Positions 16,487 to 25,114 of a stretch of DNA of 64,000 nt are shown in pieces. This stretch comes from Aminiphilus circumscriptus DSM 16581 (GTDB lineage: Bacteria > Synergistota > Synergistia > Synergistales > Aminiphilaceae), in the NCBI RefSeq assembly GCF_000526375.1, contig NZ_JAFY01000002.1:496001-560000 (forward strand). Direction: 5' to 3'. Position numbers and translations under genes: made by a program. The notes under the pieces are model-generated. The model did not search any database. It worked only from the letters and a program-made list of their open reading frames with translations, and was not told the origin of the DNA. Each line of letters starts with the position of its first letter. Position 1 is the first letter of the stretch.

Positions 16487-17895
16487 TCATCGCTTCAGCA
16501 GCCGCGACACGGCGTCCCGGATCTCCTGAACTTCCTTTCCAGATTCCACCGCCAACTCCTTGAGCGGACGGTCGAGGGAGGATTCTTGCGGCCAGTGTGC
16601 CTCGGCGAGGATGGCTGCGGGGTCGAGTCCGAAGGTGGACCCTACGTCGAGAAGGGTCATGGAACCCCGGACGCTGTCAGGGCTTGACGGAGGAGTGGAG
16701 GTACTTCCGGGTTGTCCCGTAGTTTGTCCCTGCGAGGTTTCCCTGGACTCCAGGGAGGTGAAATAGGCGACGAGAGCATTCTTGACGGCCTCGTCGTTCA
16801 CGCCGTCGAGTTTTTTCATGGACACGTCCCTGGGAGTGTCGTCGGGAAGTTCCGCTAGGGCGAGAACCTGTTCCACCGGCAGTCCGACGGTTTTTGCCGC
16901 CTGCTCGAAGGTCATCCAGCCGAAGACGCCCTCCACGGAACGGACCCCCGTGAGCGTACCCTCCGGCGGCGCGTAGAAGGTCGCCCAGTGTCCCGTCACT
17001 TTTGCGGTGCCGTAGGCACCAAAGAAAAAGAAAAGCCCCACGAGTCCCACCGTCAGGGTGGAAAAACGGCAGGGCGGTTTTTCCGGCTTTCCGGGAGCGG
17101 CGAATTCCAGCGTGCGCGGAACAGGACAGGCGGCGATGCAGCGCCCGCAGGCAATGCATTCGCTGCTCACAGTTCGGACCGTTGTCATCGGATCGAGACG
17201 CACCGGGCAGGTCCACGTGCAGGCGGCGCAGGAGATGCATGTCGTCTCGTTCCGCTGGATCTTGGCGAGTCCGAGTTTCTGGAGCGGAGCCAGGAGTGCG
17301 CCGAGGGGACAGAGGTAGCGGCACCAGAAACGCTCGATCCAAAGAGAGGCGAGGAGCACGGCTCCGAAGAGGACTCCGTAGGCCCAGGGGCGCTCGAGAA
17401 CACCCGCCCACCCTTCCGTGGCATGCATGGCCGCCACCCAGGGATCGACATCGCGCCAGGCGAGCGATCCTGTGCGCCAGGCAAGTCCCACCACGACCGC
17501 GAGAACAAGGTATTTCAGCGCACGCAGTGAACGATCCACTGCCTCGGGAAGTTCCCTGCGCCGGATGCCCAGCCTTCTTCCCAGGGTCGCGCTCCACTCT
17601 CCCAGGGTGCCGAGGGGGCAGATCCAGCCGCAGAAGACGCGCCCCACGAGAAGTCCTCCCAGCACGATTCCCGCGAGGAGGACCAAGGTGCTCGGGGCAG
17701 TGCGGCGGAGCCAGTCTCCGGAGGTAAAAACACTGTACAGGCTCTCGACGAAGCCGAGGGGGCAGTAGGCATCCACACTCCCCACTCCCTGGGGGCCACC
17801 CCCAGAACCTGATGACGCCATCCAATCCACATGAGAAAGGCGAAAAAGCTCCCCTGTACGGCGTAGCGAAGCCATTGGGTCCGTTTCTCCGTCAT
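16487..17895 (-). CDS. NapH-like membrane polyferredoxin, apparent frameshift near the N-terminus
   Basis: About 468 residues if the frame is restored. Membrane segments flank CGWICPLG and CRYLCPLG motifs, then two 4Fe-4S sites (CISCAACTWTCP and CIACGRCIAACP). The C-terminal 150 residues hold two related segments (MTFEQAAKTVGLPVEQVLALAEL and a second near the end) also seen in other NapH-like proteins. The natural start is ATG 17895 behind AGGAGG and encodes the first helix (QGSFFAFLMWIGWRHQVLG). That frame must gain one base at a G5 run (17803-17799, minus strand) to continue into the rest. Probably quinol or ferredoxin electron transfer; partner unknown. Confidence 0.8.
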
Positions 17896-18030
17896 TGTCG
17901 TTTTCCTCCTCTCAATGTTTCTTCTTATCAGCACTATGCTATTTCGGAGGTAATACATGCCTTTGTTTTTAAGCATACTCCTCTGGGGAACGCGAGAACA
18001 GGGGGAAACACTCTAATTCCGTGTTACAAT

Positions 18031-18051
18031 AAATGATATTCCATATCATTT
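18031..18051. promoter_or_regulatory. Perfect palindrome between NapH-like gene and cysteine desulfurase
   Basis: aaatgatat-tcc-atatcattt: 9-bp arms, 3-base centre, 24 bases before the desulfurase ATG and inside the 179-base divergent region. A TACAAT hexamer (18025-18030) lies next to it. Likely an operator (Fur-like A/T-rich type), regulator unknown. Confidence 0.5.
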
Positions 18052-18074
18052 GACGTGCGGCGAGGTGACGCTCC

Positions 18075-19247
18075 ATGGCGATCTATCTGAACAATGCGGC
18101 CACCACCTGGCCCAAGCCACCCGAAGTGGCCGAGGCCGTGACGGCTTTTCTCGTCGAAGGGGGGGCGAATTTGGCGAGGGGAAGTGCCTCCAAGCGCGAT
18201 CTGGGCACACTGGATCTGGTGACTACCTGCCGCGAGGAGCTGGCTTCCTTTTTCGGCGGCTACGAAAAGGGCGATCCGCGGTACGTGACCTTCACGGGAA
18301 ACGTGACGGAAGCCCTGAATCTGGTTCTCAAGGGGTTCTGCAAGCCTGGCATGACGGTGCTCACCACTTCCATGGAGCACAACGCGGTGATCCGCCCTCT
18401 GCGACGGCTTCAGGAGGAGCGCGGCCTGGAGGTGAACGTCCTTCCCTGCGACGACGAGGGATTTCTTCGCCTCGAAGAGCTGGAGTACCGCCTCGGCGAG
18501 GGGGCGGACCTGATGGTGCTGAGTCACGCGAGCAACGTCTGCGGCGCCGTGCAGGACCTGGAGGAGGTGGCATCCCTCTGTTTCCGGAACGGAGTGCCTC
18601 TGGTGCTCGATGCGGCCCAGACGGGGGGCGAAACTCCCCTTTCGGCGTCGTCGCTGAACCTGGCGGCTCTCTGTTTTACCGGACACAAGAGTCTGTTGGG
18701 ACCTCCGGGCATCGGGGGTGTGGTCTGGCGACCGGACTTCGCCCGGGAAGTCCTTCCCCTGCTGGACGGAGGAACGGGGAGCTTCTCCGCGGAGGAGCGG
18801 CAGCCCCTTGTGCTTCCGGACAAGTTCGAGGCGGGAACGCCGAACCTGCTGGGGGTGGCGGGGCTTCTCGCGGCGCTGCGGGAGGTACGGGGCGATGCCA
18901 TGGCGGCCCGGAGGGCCCGGAAGAAAGACCTCGGAGAGATGCTGCGGCAGGAGCTGACGCGGATTCCCGGATGCCGCATCGCCGGAGGCGGGAACGACCC
19001 GGAGCGGCGGTTGTCCGTGGTGGCCCTCAACGTGGACGGATGGGACAACGGCACCCTCGCCTTCGAGCTCGCGGAGCGGTGGGGCATCGAAACCCGTCCC
19101 GGTCTCCACTGCGCTCCCCTGGCGCATCGGACGCTGGGGACCTTTCCGGGAGGGGCATTGCGCCTCTCCCCGGGGGTCTTTACCGAGGAGAGGGAGCTGC
19201 GGGTCTGCCTTGAGGGGCTGGCGACTCTTGCGAAGGAGCGACGCTGA
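18075..19247 (+). CDS. Cysteine desulfurase family protein (class V aminotransferase)
   Basis: 390 residues after GAGGTGA. NifS/SufS-like PLP enzyme: YLNNAATTWPKP at the N-terminus, CFTGHKSLLGPPG with the PLP Lys, SMEHNAV, and GLHCAPLAHRTLG with the catalytic Cys typical of the NifS-like 'desulfurase family' group. It would mobilise sulfur from cysteine for Fe-S cluster or other sulfur transfer, or split cysteine-like substrates. No IscU or SufU lies next to it. A neighbouring, divergently transcribed Fe-S protein gene (NapH-like) is a possible client. Confidence 0.87.
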   Translation: MAIYLNNAATTWPKPPEVAEAVTAFLVEGGANLARGSASKRDLGTLDLVTTCREELASFFGGYEKGDPRYVTFTGNVTEALNLVLKGFCKPGMTVLTTSMEHNAVIRPLRRLQEERGLEVNVLPCDDEGFLRLEELEYRLGEGADLMVLSHASNVCGAVQDLEEVASLCFRNGVPLVLDAAQTGGETPLSASSLNLAALCFTGHKSLLGPPGIGGVVWRPDFAREVLPLLDGGTGSFSAEERQPLVLPDKFEAGTPNLLGVAGLLAALREVRGDAMAARRARKKDLGEMLRQELTRIPGCRIAGGGNDPERRLSVVALNVDGWDNGTLAFELAERWGIETRPGLHCAPLAHRTLGTFPGGALRLSPGVFTEERELRVCLEGLATLAKERR

Positions 19248-19320
19248 CGGAGTGGAACTGCAAAGGAGGTTTTCTCCGGAAAGCGGATTCCGATCCTGGA
19301 AAAAAGAGGAAGCGCAGTGC

Positions 19321-19366
19321 ACACATCCCGTCCGGGGAGATCTTTCCGGACGGGATGTGTCTTTTC
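19321..19366 (+). terminator. Terminator between cysteine desulfurase and HAD hydrolase
   Basis: acacatcccgtccgg pairs perfectly (15 bp) with ccggacgggatgtgt, followed on the plus strand by cttttc. It sits between converging genes. Confidence 0.75.
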
Positions 19367-20192
19367 AGCAGTTTTCCAGGACGTAGCGCTCCAGAGCGAG
19401 GGCGACGCCGTCCTCGTCATTGGATGTCGTCACCGCGTCGGCGGCATCTTTGAGGGATTGTCTGGCGTTGTCCATGGCCACGCGGAACCCCGCGGCCTCG
19501 AAGAGTTGCAGGTCGTTCTCCGAATCGCCGATGGCAAGGGTTTCCTCCCGGGAGACGCCGAGGCGTTTGGCGAGGAGTGCCAGGGATTTTCCTTTGTTCA
19601 CCTCCGGGGAGGCCATGTCCAGGAAGAGCGGGTTGGAAATGGCCGCGAAGAGGCGATCCCCGAAATGGGCCTTCACGCTGTCCCGCATGAGAAGGATCTG
19701 CTCCTCGTCGTCGGCGATGGCCAGGAGCTTTGTGGGTGCATCCTGGGGAACATAGAGTTCGAAGCCGAGGGGAACCGGGTCGGTGAAGGCGAGGTTGCCA
19801 TAATACCGGGATTTGTCGTTCTCCGTGTCCACGTAGAGCACGTCCCGGATGTAGCTTTGGATGTACCAGTGCCGCTCCCGGAAAAAGCGAAGGACTTCCT
19901 TGGCCAGATCGAGATCCATGGGATGATGGAAGATGGTTTCTCCCGTTCGGGCCGTGCGGATCAGTGCGCCGTTGTAGGTGATGAGCGGCGCGTCGAGCCC
20001 GAGAGTCTCCGCCACGGGCGAGGTGGAACGGAACATGCGCCCCGTGGCGATGGTGAGCGTGACTCCCGCCTCGCCGCAGGCCCGGGCGGCGGCGAGGGTA
20101 CGGGAGGAGACGGTATTGTCCGACCGGAGGAGCGTACCGTCCAGATCGATGGCGACAAGTTTGTACTTTTGGGATGTGCATGCGTGGGTCAT
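19365..20192 (-). CDS. Cof-type HAD-IIB family hydrolase
   Basis: 275 residues from the ATG at 20192 behind AAGGAGG. HAD phosphatase: DLDGTLLRSD (motif I), TIATGRM (motif II), the conserved Lys in VNKGKSLALLAKRLG, and GDSENDLQLFEAAG (motif IV). The large cap domain between motifs II and III marks subfamily IIB (sugar phosphate or flavin nucleotide phosphatases). Substrate not predictable. Confidence 0.85.
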   Translation of the reverse strand: MTHACTSQKYKLVAIDLDGTLLRSDNTVSSRTLAAARACGEAGVTLTIATGRMFRSTSPVAETLGLDAPLITYNGALIRTARTGETIFHHPMDLDLAKEVLRFFRERHWYIQSYIRDVLYVDTENDKSRYYGNLAFTDPVPLGFELYVPQDAPTKLLAIADDEEQILLMRDSVKAHFGDRLFAAISNPLFLDMASPEVNKGKSLALLAKRLGVSREETLAIGDSENDLQLFEAAGFRVAMDNARQSLKDAADAVTTSNDEDGVALALERYVLENC

Positions 20193-20240
20193 GAAAGTCC
20201 TCCTTGGATCGCGTCGACGCCCTTTCCGGATGCACACACA

Positions 20241-20274
20241 CCGCCGCTCCGGTGAAACCTCACCGGAGCGGCGG
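20241..20274. terminator. Stable hairpin after ilvD
   Basis: ccgccgctccggtg pairs perfectly with caccggagcggcgg around aaacct. No clear T-run on either side, so termination may be weak or Rho-assisted; it separates ilvD from the HAD gene. Confidence 0.45.
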
Positions 20275-20342
20275 TGGACGAGAGAAGGGGTTCTCGTCGA
20301 ACGCGGACCGAAATGATTACATCAAGTGTACTCTTTTTTCGT

Positions 20343-22004
20343 TCATAACTCCAGTACAGCCCCGCGGGCACCGCTGGTGACGAAATGACGGTAGCGGTTG
20401 AGGAAGGGGCTGTCCACGGGCTGCAGCTTTGGTGTCCAGGATGTCCTGCGGACGGCGAGTTCTTCTTCGGAGACGAGTAGCTCCAGCGTTCTCGCCGGAA
20501 TGTCGATCCGGATGCGGTCTCCGTCCTTCACGAGGGCGATGGGACCGCCCGCCGCCGCTTCGGGGGAGATGTGCCCGGTGCAGGAACCCCGGGTGGCGCC
20601 GGAAAAGCGTCCGTCGGTGAGAAGGGCCACGCTCTTGTCGAGTCCCATGCCCGCCAGGGCGGAGGTGGGGGTGAGCATCTCCCGCATGCCCGGCCCTCCC
20701 TTGGGGCCTTCGCAGCGGATGACCACCACGTCGCCGGAGCGGATCTCCCCTTTCAGAATCGCCTGCGTGACCTCGTCCTCGGAGTCGAAGACCCGGGCGG
20801 GGCCCTCGTGGCGGAGCATTTCCGGGGCCACGGCGGACTGCTTCACCACCGCGCCGTCGGGGGCGAGGTTCCCCTTGAGGATGGCGATGCCCCCCTCGGC
20901 GTGATAGGGGTCGCTCAGGGGGCGGATCACCGTGGGATCCAGCACCCGTGCGTTCACCACGTTTTCGCCGCAGGTGCGCCCCGTGACGGTGAGGCATTCG
21001 CCGGAGATCTTTCCCGCCGCGAGGAGCTGTGCCATGACCGCCTGGACTCCTCCCGCGGCGGCGAGGTCCTGAATGTGATGGGATCCGCCGGGGCTCATGC
21101 TGCAGATGTGGGGGACGATGCGGCCGATCTCGTCGAAGCGTTCGAGAGGAAGGGTCACATCCGCAGCCCAGGCGATGGCGGGAAGGTGCAGCGCCGTGTT
21201 CGTGGAGCCTCCGAGGGCCATATCCACGGCGACGGCATTGTCGAAGGCATCTTTTGTCAGAATGTCCCTGGGGCGGATATTCCGCTCCACCAGCGTCATG
21301 ACGGCGAGCCCCGCATCCTTGGCGAGGCGCTCCCGGGCGGCGGTGACGGCGGGAATGGTGCCGTTGCCGGGAAGGGCGAGCCCCAGTGCCTCCATCATGC
21401 AGTTCATGGTGTTGGCGGTGAACATGCCCGCGCAGGAACCGCATCCGGGGCAGGCGCAGTTCTCGATCTCTTCCAGCTCTTCGGCGGTCATGCGTCCCGC
21501 CGCGTGCTTTCCCACGGCCTCGAAGACGTTGGAGAGGTCGATGTCGCGCCCGCCGTGGCGTCCCGCCATCATGGGGCCGCCGCTCACGATGAGGGAGGGA
21601 ATGTTGAGTTTCGCTGCCGCCATGGCCATGCCGGGAATGATCTTGTCGCAGTTCGTGACCATCACGAGGGCGTCCAGAGCGTGTCCCTGCACCATCACCT
21701 CGATGGAATCCATGATGAGTTCCCGGCTCGCCAGGGAGAATTTCATTCCGATGTGGTTCATGGCGATGCCGTCGCAGACGCCGATCACGGGGAATTCGAG
21801 AGGAAGCCCGCCTGCGGCGTAGACACCGGCCTTGACGGCCTCGACGAGACGTTCCAGGTGAACGTGGCCGGGAATGATGGAGTTGTAGGCGTTCACCACC
21901 CCGATCCAGGGACGGCGGATTTCCCAGTCCGTGTAGCCCGCCGCCTTCATGAGCGAGCGGTGCGGTGCCCGATGGGGCCCTTGTTTTGCGAGATCACTGC
22001 GCAT
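20343..22004 (-). CDS. ilvD: Dihydroxy-acid dehydratase
   Basis: 553 residues, usual family length. Fe-S dehydratase that converts 2,3-dihydroxy-isovalerate or -methylvalerate to the 2-oxo acid in valine, leucine and isoleucine synthesis. [19 protein letters not shown] and [19 protein letters not shown] carry the cluster cysteines; [12 protein letters not shown] follows. It lies 105 bases downstream of the TRAP permease on the same strand and completes the ilv gene set of this region. Confidence 0.93.
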   Translation of the reverse strand: MRSDLAKQGPHRAPHRSLMKAAGYTDWEIRRPWIGVVNAYNSIIPGHVHLERLVEAVKAGVYAAGGLPLEFPVIGVCDGIAMNHIGMKFSLASRELIMDSIEVMVQGHALDALVMVTNCDKIIPGMAMAAAKLNIPSLIVSGGPMMAGRHGGRDIDLSNVFEAVGKHAAGRMTAEELEEIENCACPGCGSCAGMFTANTMNCMMEALGLALPGNGTIPAVTAARERLAKDAGLAVMTLVERNIRPRDILTKDAFDNAVAVDMALGGSTNTALHLPAIAWAADVTLPLERFDEIGRIVPHICSMSPGGSHHIQDLAAAGGVQAVMAQLLAAGKISGECLTVTGRTCGENVVNARVLDPTVIRPLSDPYHAEGGIAILKGNLAPDGAVVKQSAVAPEMLRHEGPARVFDSEDEVTQAILKGEIRSGDVVVIRCEGPKGGPGMREMLTPTSALAGMGLDKSVALLTDGRFSGATRGSCTGHISPEAAAGGPIALVKDGDRIRIDIPARTLELLVSEEELAVRRTSWTPKLQPVDSPFLNRYRHFVTSGARGAVLEL

Positions 22005-22109
22005 GTCCGTTTCCCCCTTTGCAATGTGTAGAACGAGATTCCCCCAAGCCCCTGCCGCCCCTGCCTTTTCCGCGAAAGAATGAGCGGTTGCCTCCTCCGG
22101 ACTGCGCGG

Positions 22110-23384
22110 TCAGAGAAGCAGCCGGGGAAGGAGGAGCGTGATCCCCGGCAGGTAGGTGACGAGAAGGAGCACCGCCACGAGGATGAGCACCATGGGCACG
22201 ATGGCCCGGCTGATCTGCTCCAGGGTGAGCCCCGTGATGGCGCTGGCCACGTAGATGTTGATCGCCACGGGAGGTGTGGCCATGCCGATGGCCAGGCCGA
22301 TGACGAGGATGAGCCCGAAGTGGATGGGGTCCACGCCGATCTTCTGGATGGTGGGGAGGAAGAGGGGCGTGAGGATGATGAGCGCCGATGCGGTCTCCAT
22401 GAACATCCCCGCCAGGAGGATGATGATGTTCACCATGAGAAGGATCAACAGAGGGCGGTTGCCCGCCAGGTTCATGAGTGTTCCCGCCACGGCCTCGGGG
22501 ATCTGGTAAAAAGCCAGCCCCCAGCCGAAGAGCTTTGCCGTGGCGATGATGAACATGATCAGGGACGAGGTGATCCCCGCGCCCACGACGATGCGGTAGA
22601 ACTGTTTCCACGTGAGGCTCCGGTAGATGAGGAAGGCCACGAGAAGCGTGTAGTCCACGGCGATGGCCGCCGCCTCGGAGGGAGTGAAGATCCCCGAGAA
22701 GATGCCCCCGAGGATGATCACCGGAGTCAGCAGTCCCCACAGGGCGTTGCAGAAACGGCGCCACTTCTCAACTCCCGGTACGGGATCTCCCAGGGGATAG
22801 TCGTGCCGGTGGGCGATCCAGATGGCGTAGGCGATGAGCCCCGTTCCCATGAGCGCCCCGGGAAGGAAACCGCCGAGAAAGAGCTTTGCCACGGATTCTC
22901 CGGCGATGACCGCGTAGAGCACCATGGGAACGCTGGGAGGGATGACCACGCCGGTGGTGCCTGCGCTGGCGATGAGCGCCGAGGAGAAGCAGAGGTCGTA
23001 CCCCTTGCGCTTGAGCGAAGGAAGAAGGGCCGACCCCACCGCCGCCGTGGTGGCTGCACCGGAGCCGGAGATGGCGGCGATGAACATGGAGGCCATGGTG
23101 GAGACGATGGAGAGCCCTCCCTTGATGCGTCCCAGGCCGCTTTCCGCAAAGGCCACGATGCGCTCCGAAATGCCGCCGCCGGCGAGGATGTCCCCGGCGA
23201 GAACGAAGAAGGGTACCGCCACGAGGGCGAAGGAGTTGTTTCCCTCGAAGAGGGTCTGGGGCACCATTTCCAGGGGAAAGCCGCTCGCCACGAAGGAGGC
23301 CAGCGCGGCGAGTCCGATGGCAAGACCGATGGGAACGCCCAGGAGCATGAGTAGAAGGAAACTGCCGCCGAGAAGAAGCCCCAT
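22110..23384 (-). CDS. dctM: TRAP transporter large permease subunit
   Basis: 424 residues from ATG 23384, 8 bases after AGGAGG; ATG 23390 is a possible alternative overlapping the restored dctQ stop. About twelve helices with DctM landmarks: GNNSFALVAVPFFVLAGDIL, GSGAATTAAVGSALLPSLKRKGY, GVVIPPSVPMVLYAV, and GMATPPVAINIYVASAITG. Works with the DctQ and DctP proteins encoded upstream to import a carboxylate with sodium. Confidence 0.93.
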   Translation of the reverse strand: MGLLLGGSFLLLMLLGVPIGLAIGLAALASFVASGFPLEMVPQTLFEGNNSFALVAVPFFVLAGDILAGGGISERIVAFAESGLGRIKGGLSIVSTMASMFIAAISGSGAATTAAVGSALLPSLKRKGYDLCFSSALIASAGTTGVVIPPSVPMVLYAVIAGESVAKLFLGGFLPGALMGTGLIAYAIWIAHRHDYPLGDPVPGVEKWRRFCNALWGLLTPVIILGGIFSGIFTPSEAAAIAVDYTLLVAFLIYRSLTWKQFYRIVVGAGITSSLIMFIIATAKLFGWGLAFYQIPEAVAGTLMNLAGNRPLLILLMVNIIILLAGMFMETASALIILTPLFLPTIQKIGVDPIHFGLILVIGLAIGMATPPVAINIYVASAITGLTLEQISRAIVPMVLILVAVLLLVTYLPGITLLLPRLLL

Positions 23385-23386
23385 GG

Positions 23387-23908
23387 TCATTCCTCCTGTG
23401 GAAGGCGTTTCGCCTTCCACAATGTCAGAAGTCCCGAGAGAAGATGAAGGATGATGATGCTGCCGAAAAGGGGGTACATGAAATAGACTCAGCTCATGGA
23501 GATGCCCAGGGCCGGCGTGGTCTGGGAACCCTCGGAGCGGACCAGCGCGGCGCCGTACCAAGCCACCACGGCGAAGAAGGTCACGCCAAGAATGTGCACG
23601 AGCAGGGCGAGGAGTCTCTGGAGCCCCTGGGGAAGGCGCTGCACCAGGAAGGTCACGGCCATATGACTGCCCCTTTTGAAGGCGCAGGCAGCTCCGACGA
23701 GGGATGCCAGGACGAGGAGAAAGCAGGTGAGTTCCTCCGACCAGGCGAGGGCGGTGAAGAAGAAACGGCAGACCACCTGAAGCGTGGTGACGGCGATCAT
23801 GAGGAGCATGAGGAAGAAGAGGAAACACTCGCTCGCGTCGTTGATGCGGTCGCTGAGAAGAAGGAGGAGGGGGCGAGGCCCCTCCTCCCGGTTCGTCGCT
23901 GCAGTCAT
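23387..23908 (-). pseudogene. dctQ: TRAP transporter small permease DctQ, interrupted by an in-frame TGA
   Basis: The ORF from ATG 23908 gives 139 residues ending GISMS at TGA 23489-23491. Reading through it gives 34 more residues (VYFMYPLFGSIIILHLLSG and on to LPQEE) that form the expected fourth helix of DctQ, ending at 23387 exactly at the dctM start. A Trp (TGG) is usual at the interrupted position, so one base change (TGG to TGA) would explain it. Either a disabling mutation, a truncated but working protein, or a base-call error. The remaining helices, including LAWSEELTCFLLV, are normal. Confidence 0.8.
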
Positions 23909-23915
23909 GACGCCC

Positions 23916-24887
23916 CTACTTGGTGTCCAGGATCTTCCGGATCAGCTCTTCGCCGAACTGGGGCCCGTACTGCGCGTACACGGATTCCACGGCCTTGCGG
24001 AAGGCCTCCGTGTCGGGGGTGGTGACTTCCATGCCGTTTTGCTTCACCAGCTCCAGCCATTCCGCCTCACTCTTGTTGTTCGACGCACGCTCGAACTCCG
24101 CGGCTTCCTGGGCGGCGCTCTTCACGAGTTCCTTCTGGGCGTCGGAGAGCTTGTCCCAGGTCTTCAGGCTCATGATGAAGGGTGCGGGGGCATAGGCGTG
24201 GCGCGTGAGCGCCAGGTGTTTCTGGGTCTCGTAGAGCTTGAAGGCCACGATGACGTTCAGGGGGTTCTCCTGCCCGTCCACGGTTCCCTGCTGAAGTGCC
24301 GTAAGGGCCTCCGTCCAGGCCATGGGGACCGCGTTGGCGCCGAGAGCCTTGAAGGAATCCACGTAGACGGGGTTTTGCATGACCCGGATCTTGAGATCCT
24401 TCACGTCCTCGGGAGTGTTGACGGCCCTCTTGTTGTTCGTCAGGTTCCGGAAGCCCCGCTCCGCGAAGGCGAGCCCCTTCCATCCCTGGGGCTCGAGAGC
24501 GGCGAGGAGTTCCTGGCCGATGGGGCCGTCCAGGACCTTGTAGGCATGCTCGGGATCCCGGAACAGGAAGGGCAGGTCGATGGCGCCGAAGGTGGGCACG
24601 AAGTTGATGATGGGACCGTTGGTGATGATGCCCATGTCCACCACGCCCATCTTCATGCGCTCCAGCAGGGTCCGCTCGTCGCCGAGCGTGGCGTTGGGGA
24701 AGAGTGTCACGGAGAGTTCTCCGCCGGAGCCCTTCTCCACAAGTTCCTTGAACTTCTCCGCCGCCAGGTGGAACGCGTCCTTTTCGTTCACCACGTGGGC
24801 GAGCTTGATCTCCGTCGCCGCGAGGGCGTTCCCCGCGAGGGCGAGCAGAAGACACGCGACGGTGCACAACAGCAGAAGACGTTTCAT
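23916..24887 (-). CDS. dctP: TRAP transporter solute-binding protein DctP
   Basis: 323 residues behind AGGAGG. Cleavable signal peptide (MKRLLLLCTVACLLLALAGNA) without a lipobox Cys at the cleavage site. DctP family: the conserved ligand-binding Arg is in KIRVMQNPVYVDSFKALGA, followed by AVPMAWTEALTALQQGTVDG. It has its own promoter (24985-25013) and is placed between ilvB and ilvD, which suggests a ligand linked to branched-chain metabolism, but that is inference. Confidence 0.92.
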   Translation of the reverse strand: MKRLLLLCTVACLLLALAGNALAATEIKLAHVVNEKDAFHLAAEKFKELVEKGSGGELSVTLFPNATLGDERTLLERMKMGVVDMGIITNGPIINFVPTFGAIDLPFLFRDPEHAYKVLDGPIGQELLAALEPQGWKGLAFAERGFRNLTNNKRAVNTPEDVKDLKIRVMQNPVYVDSFKALGANAVPMAWTEALTALQQGTVDGQENPLNVIVAFKLYETQKHLALTRHAYAPAPFIMSLKTWDKLSDAQKELVKSAAQEAAEFERASNNKSEAEWLELVKQNGMEVTTPDTEAFRKAVESVYAQYGPQFGEELIRKILDTK

Positions 24888-24984
24888 ATCCCTACACCTC
24901 CTGAAAGATGAATGCCCTCCGACCGCAAGAGGAGAGGAAGGCGCACTTCTTCGGAAGCCGCCTTCCCCCGCGGACGGTGCATTT

Positions 24985-25013
24985 TCTATACCTCATCATC
25001 GTAGTGCCGTCAA
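24985..25013 (-). promoter_or_regulatory. Promoter of the dctPQM-ilvD unit
   Basis: TTGACG (25013-25008), 17 bases, TATAGA (24990-24985) on the minus strand, about 100 bases before dctP. It would let the TRAP genes and ilvD be transcribed apart from the attenuated ilv-leu operon. The surrounding 24888-25114 shows no gene. Confidence 0.5.
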
Positions 25014-25114
25014 TGGAGAGTCCCGTTGACTTTTCTCCCGGGACATCTCCGGAAAAGAATGCGACGATCCGGCGGAAACGCCGCGCATCGAAGGATTCCG
25101 TTCGGTGCCTCCCC

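Noticed and set aside
23489-23491. UGA as selenocysteine or as a general Trp codon in dctQ
   Set aside because: Trp is encoded by TGG throughout neighbouring genes and TGA is a normal stop for many of them; the position corresponds to Trp, not Cys, in the family, so selenocysteine is unlikely.
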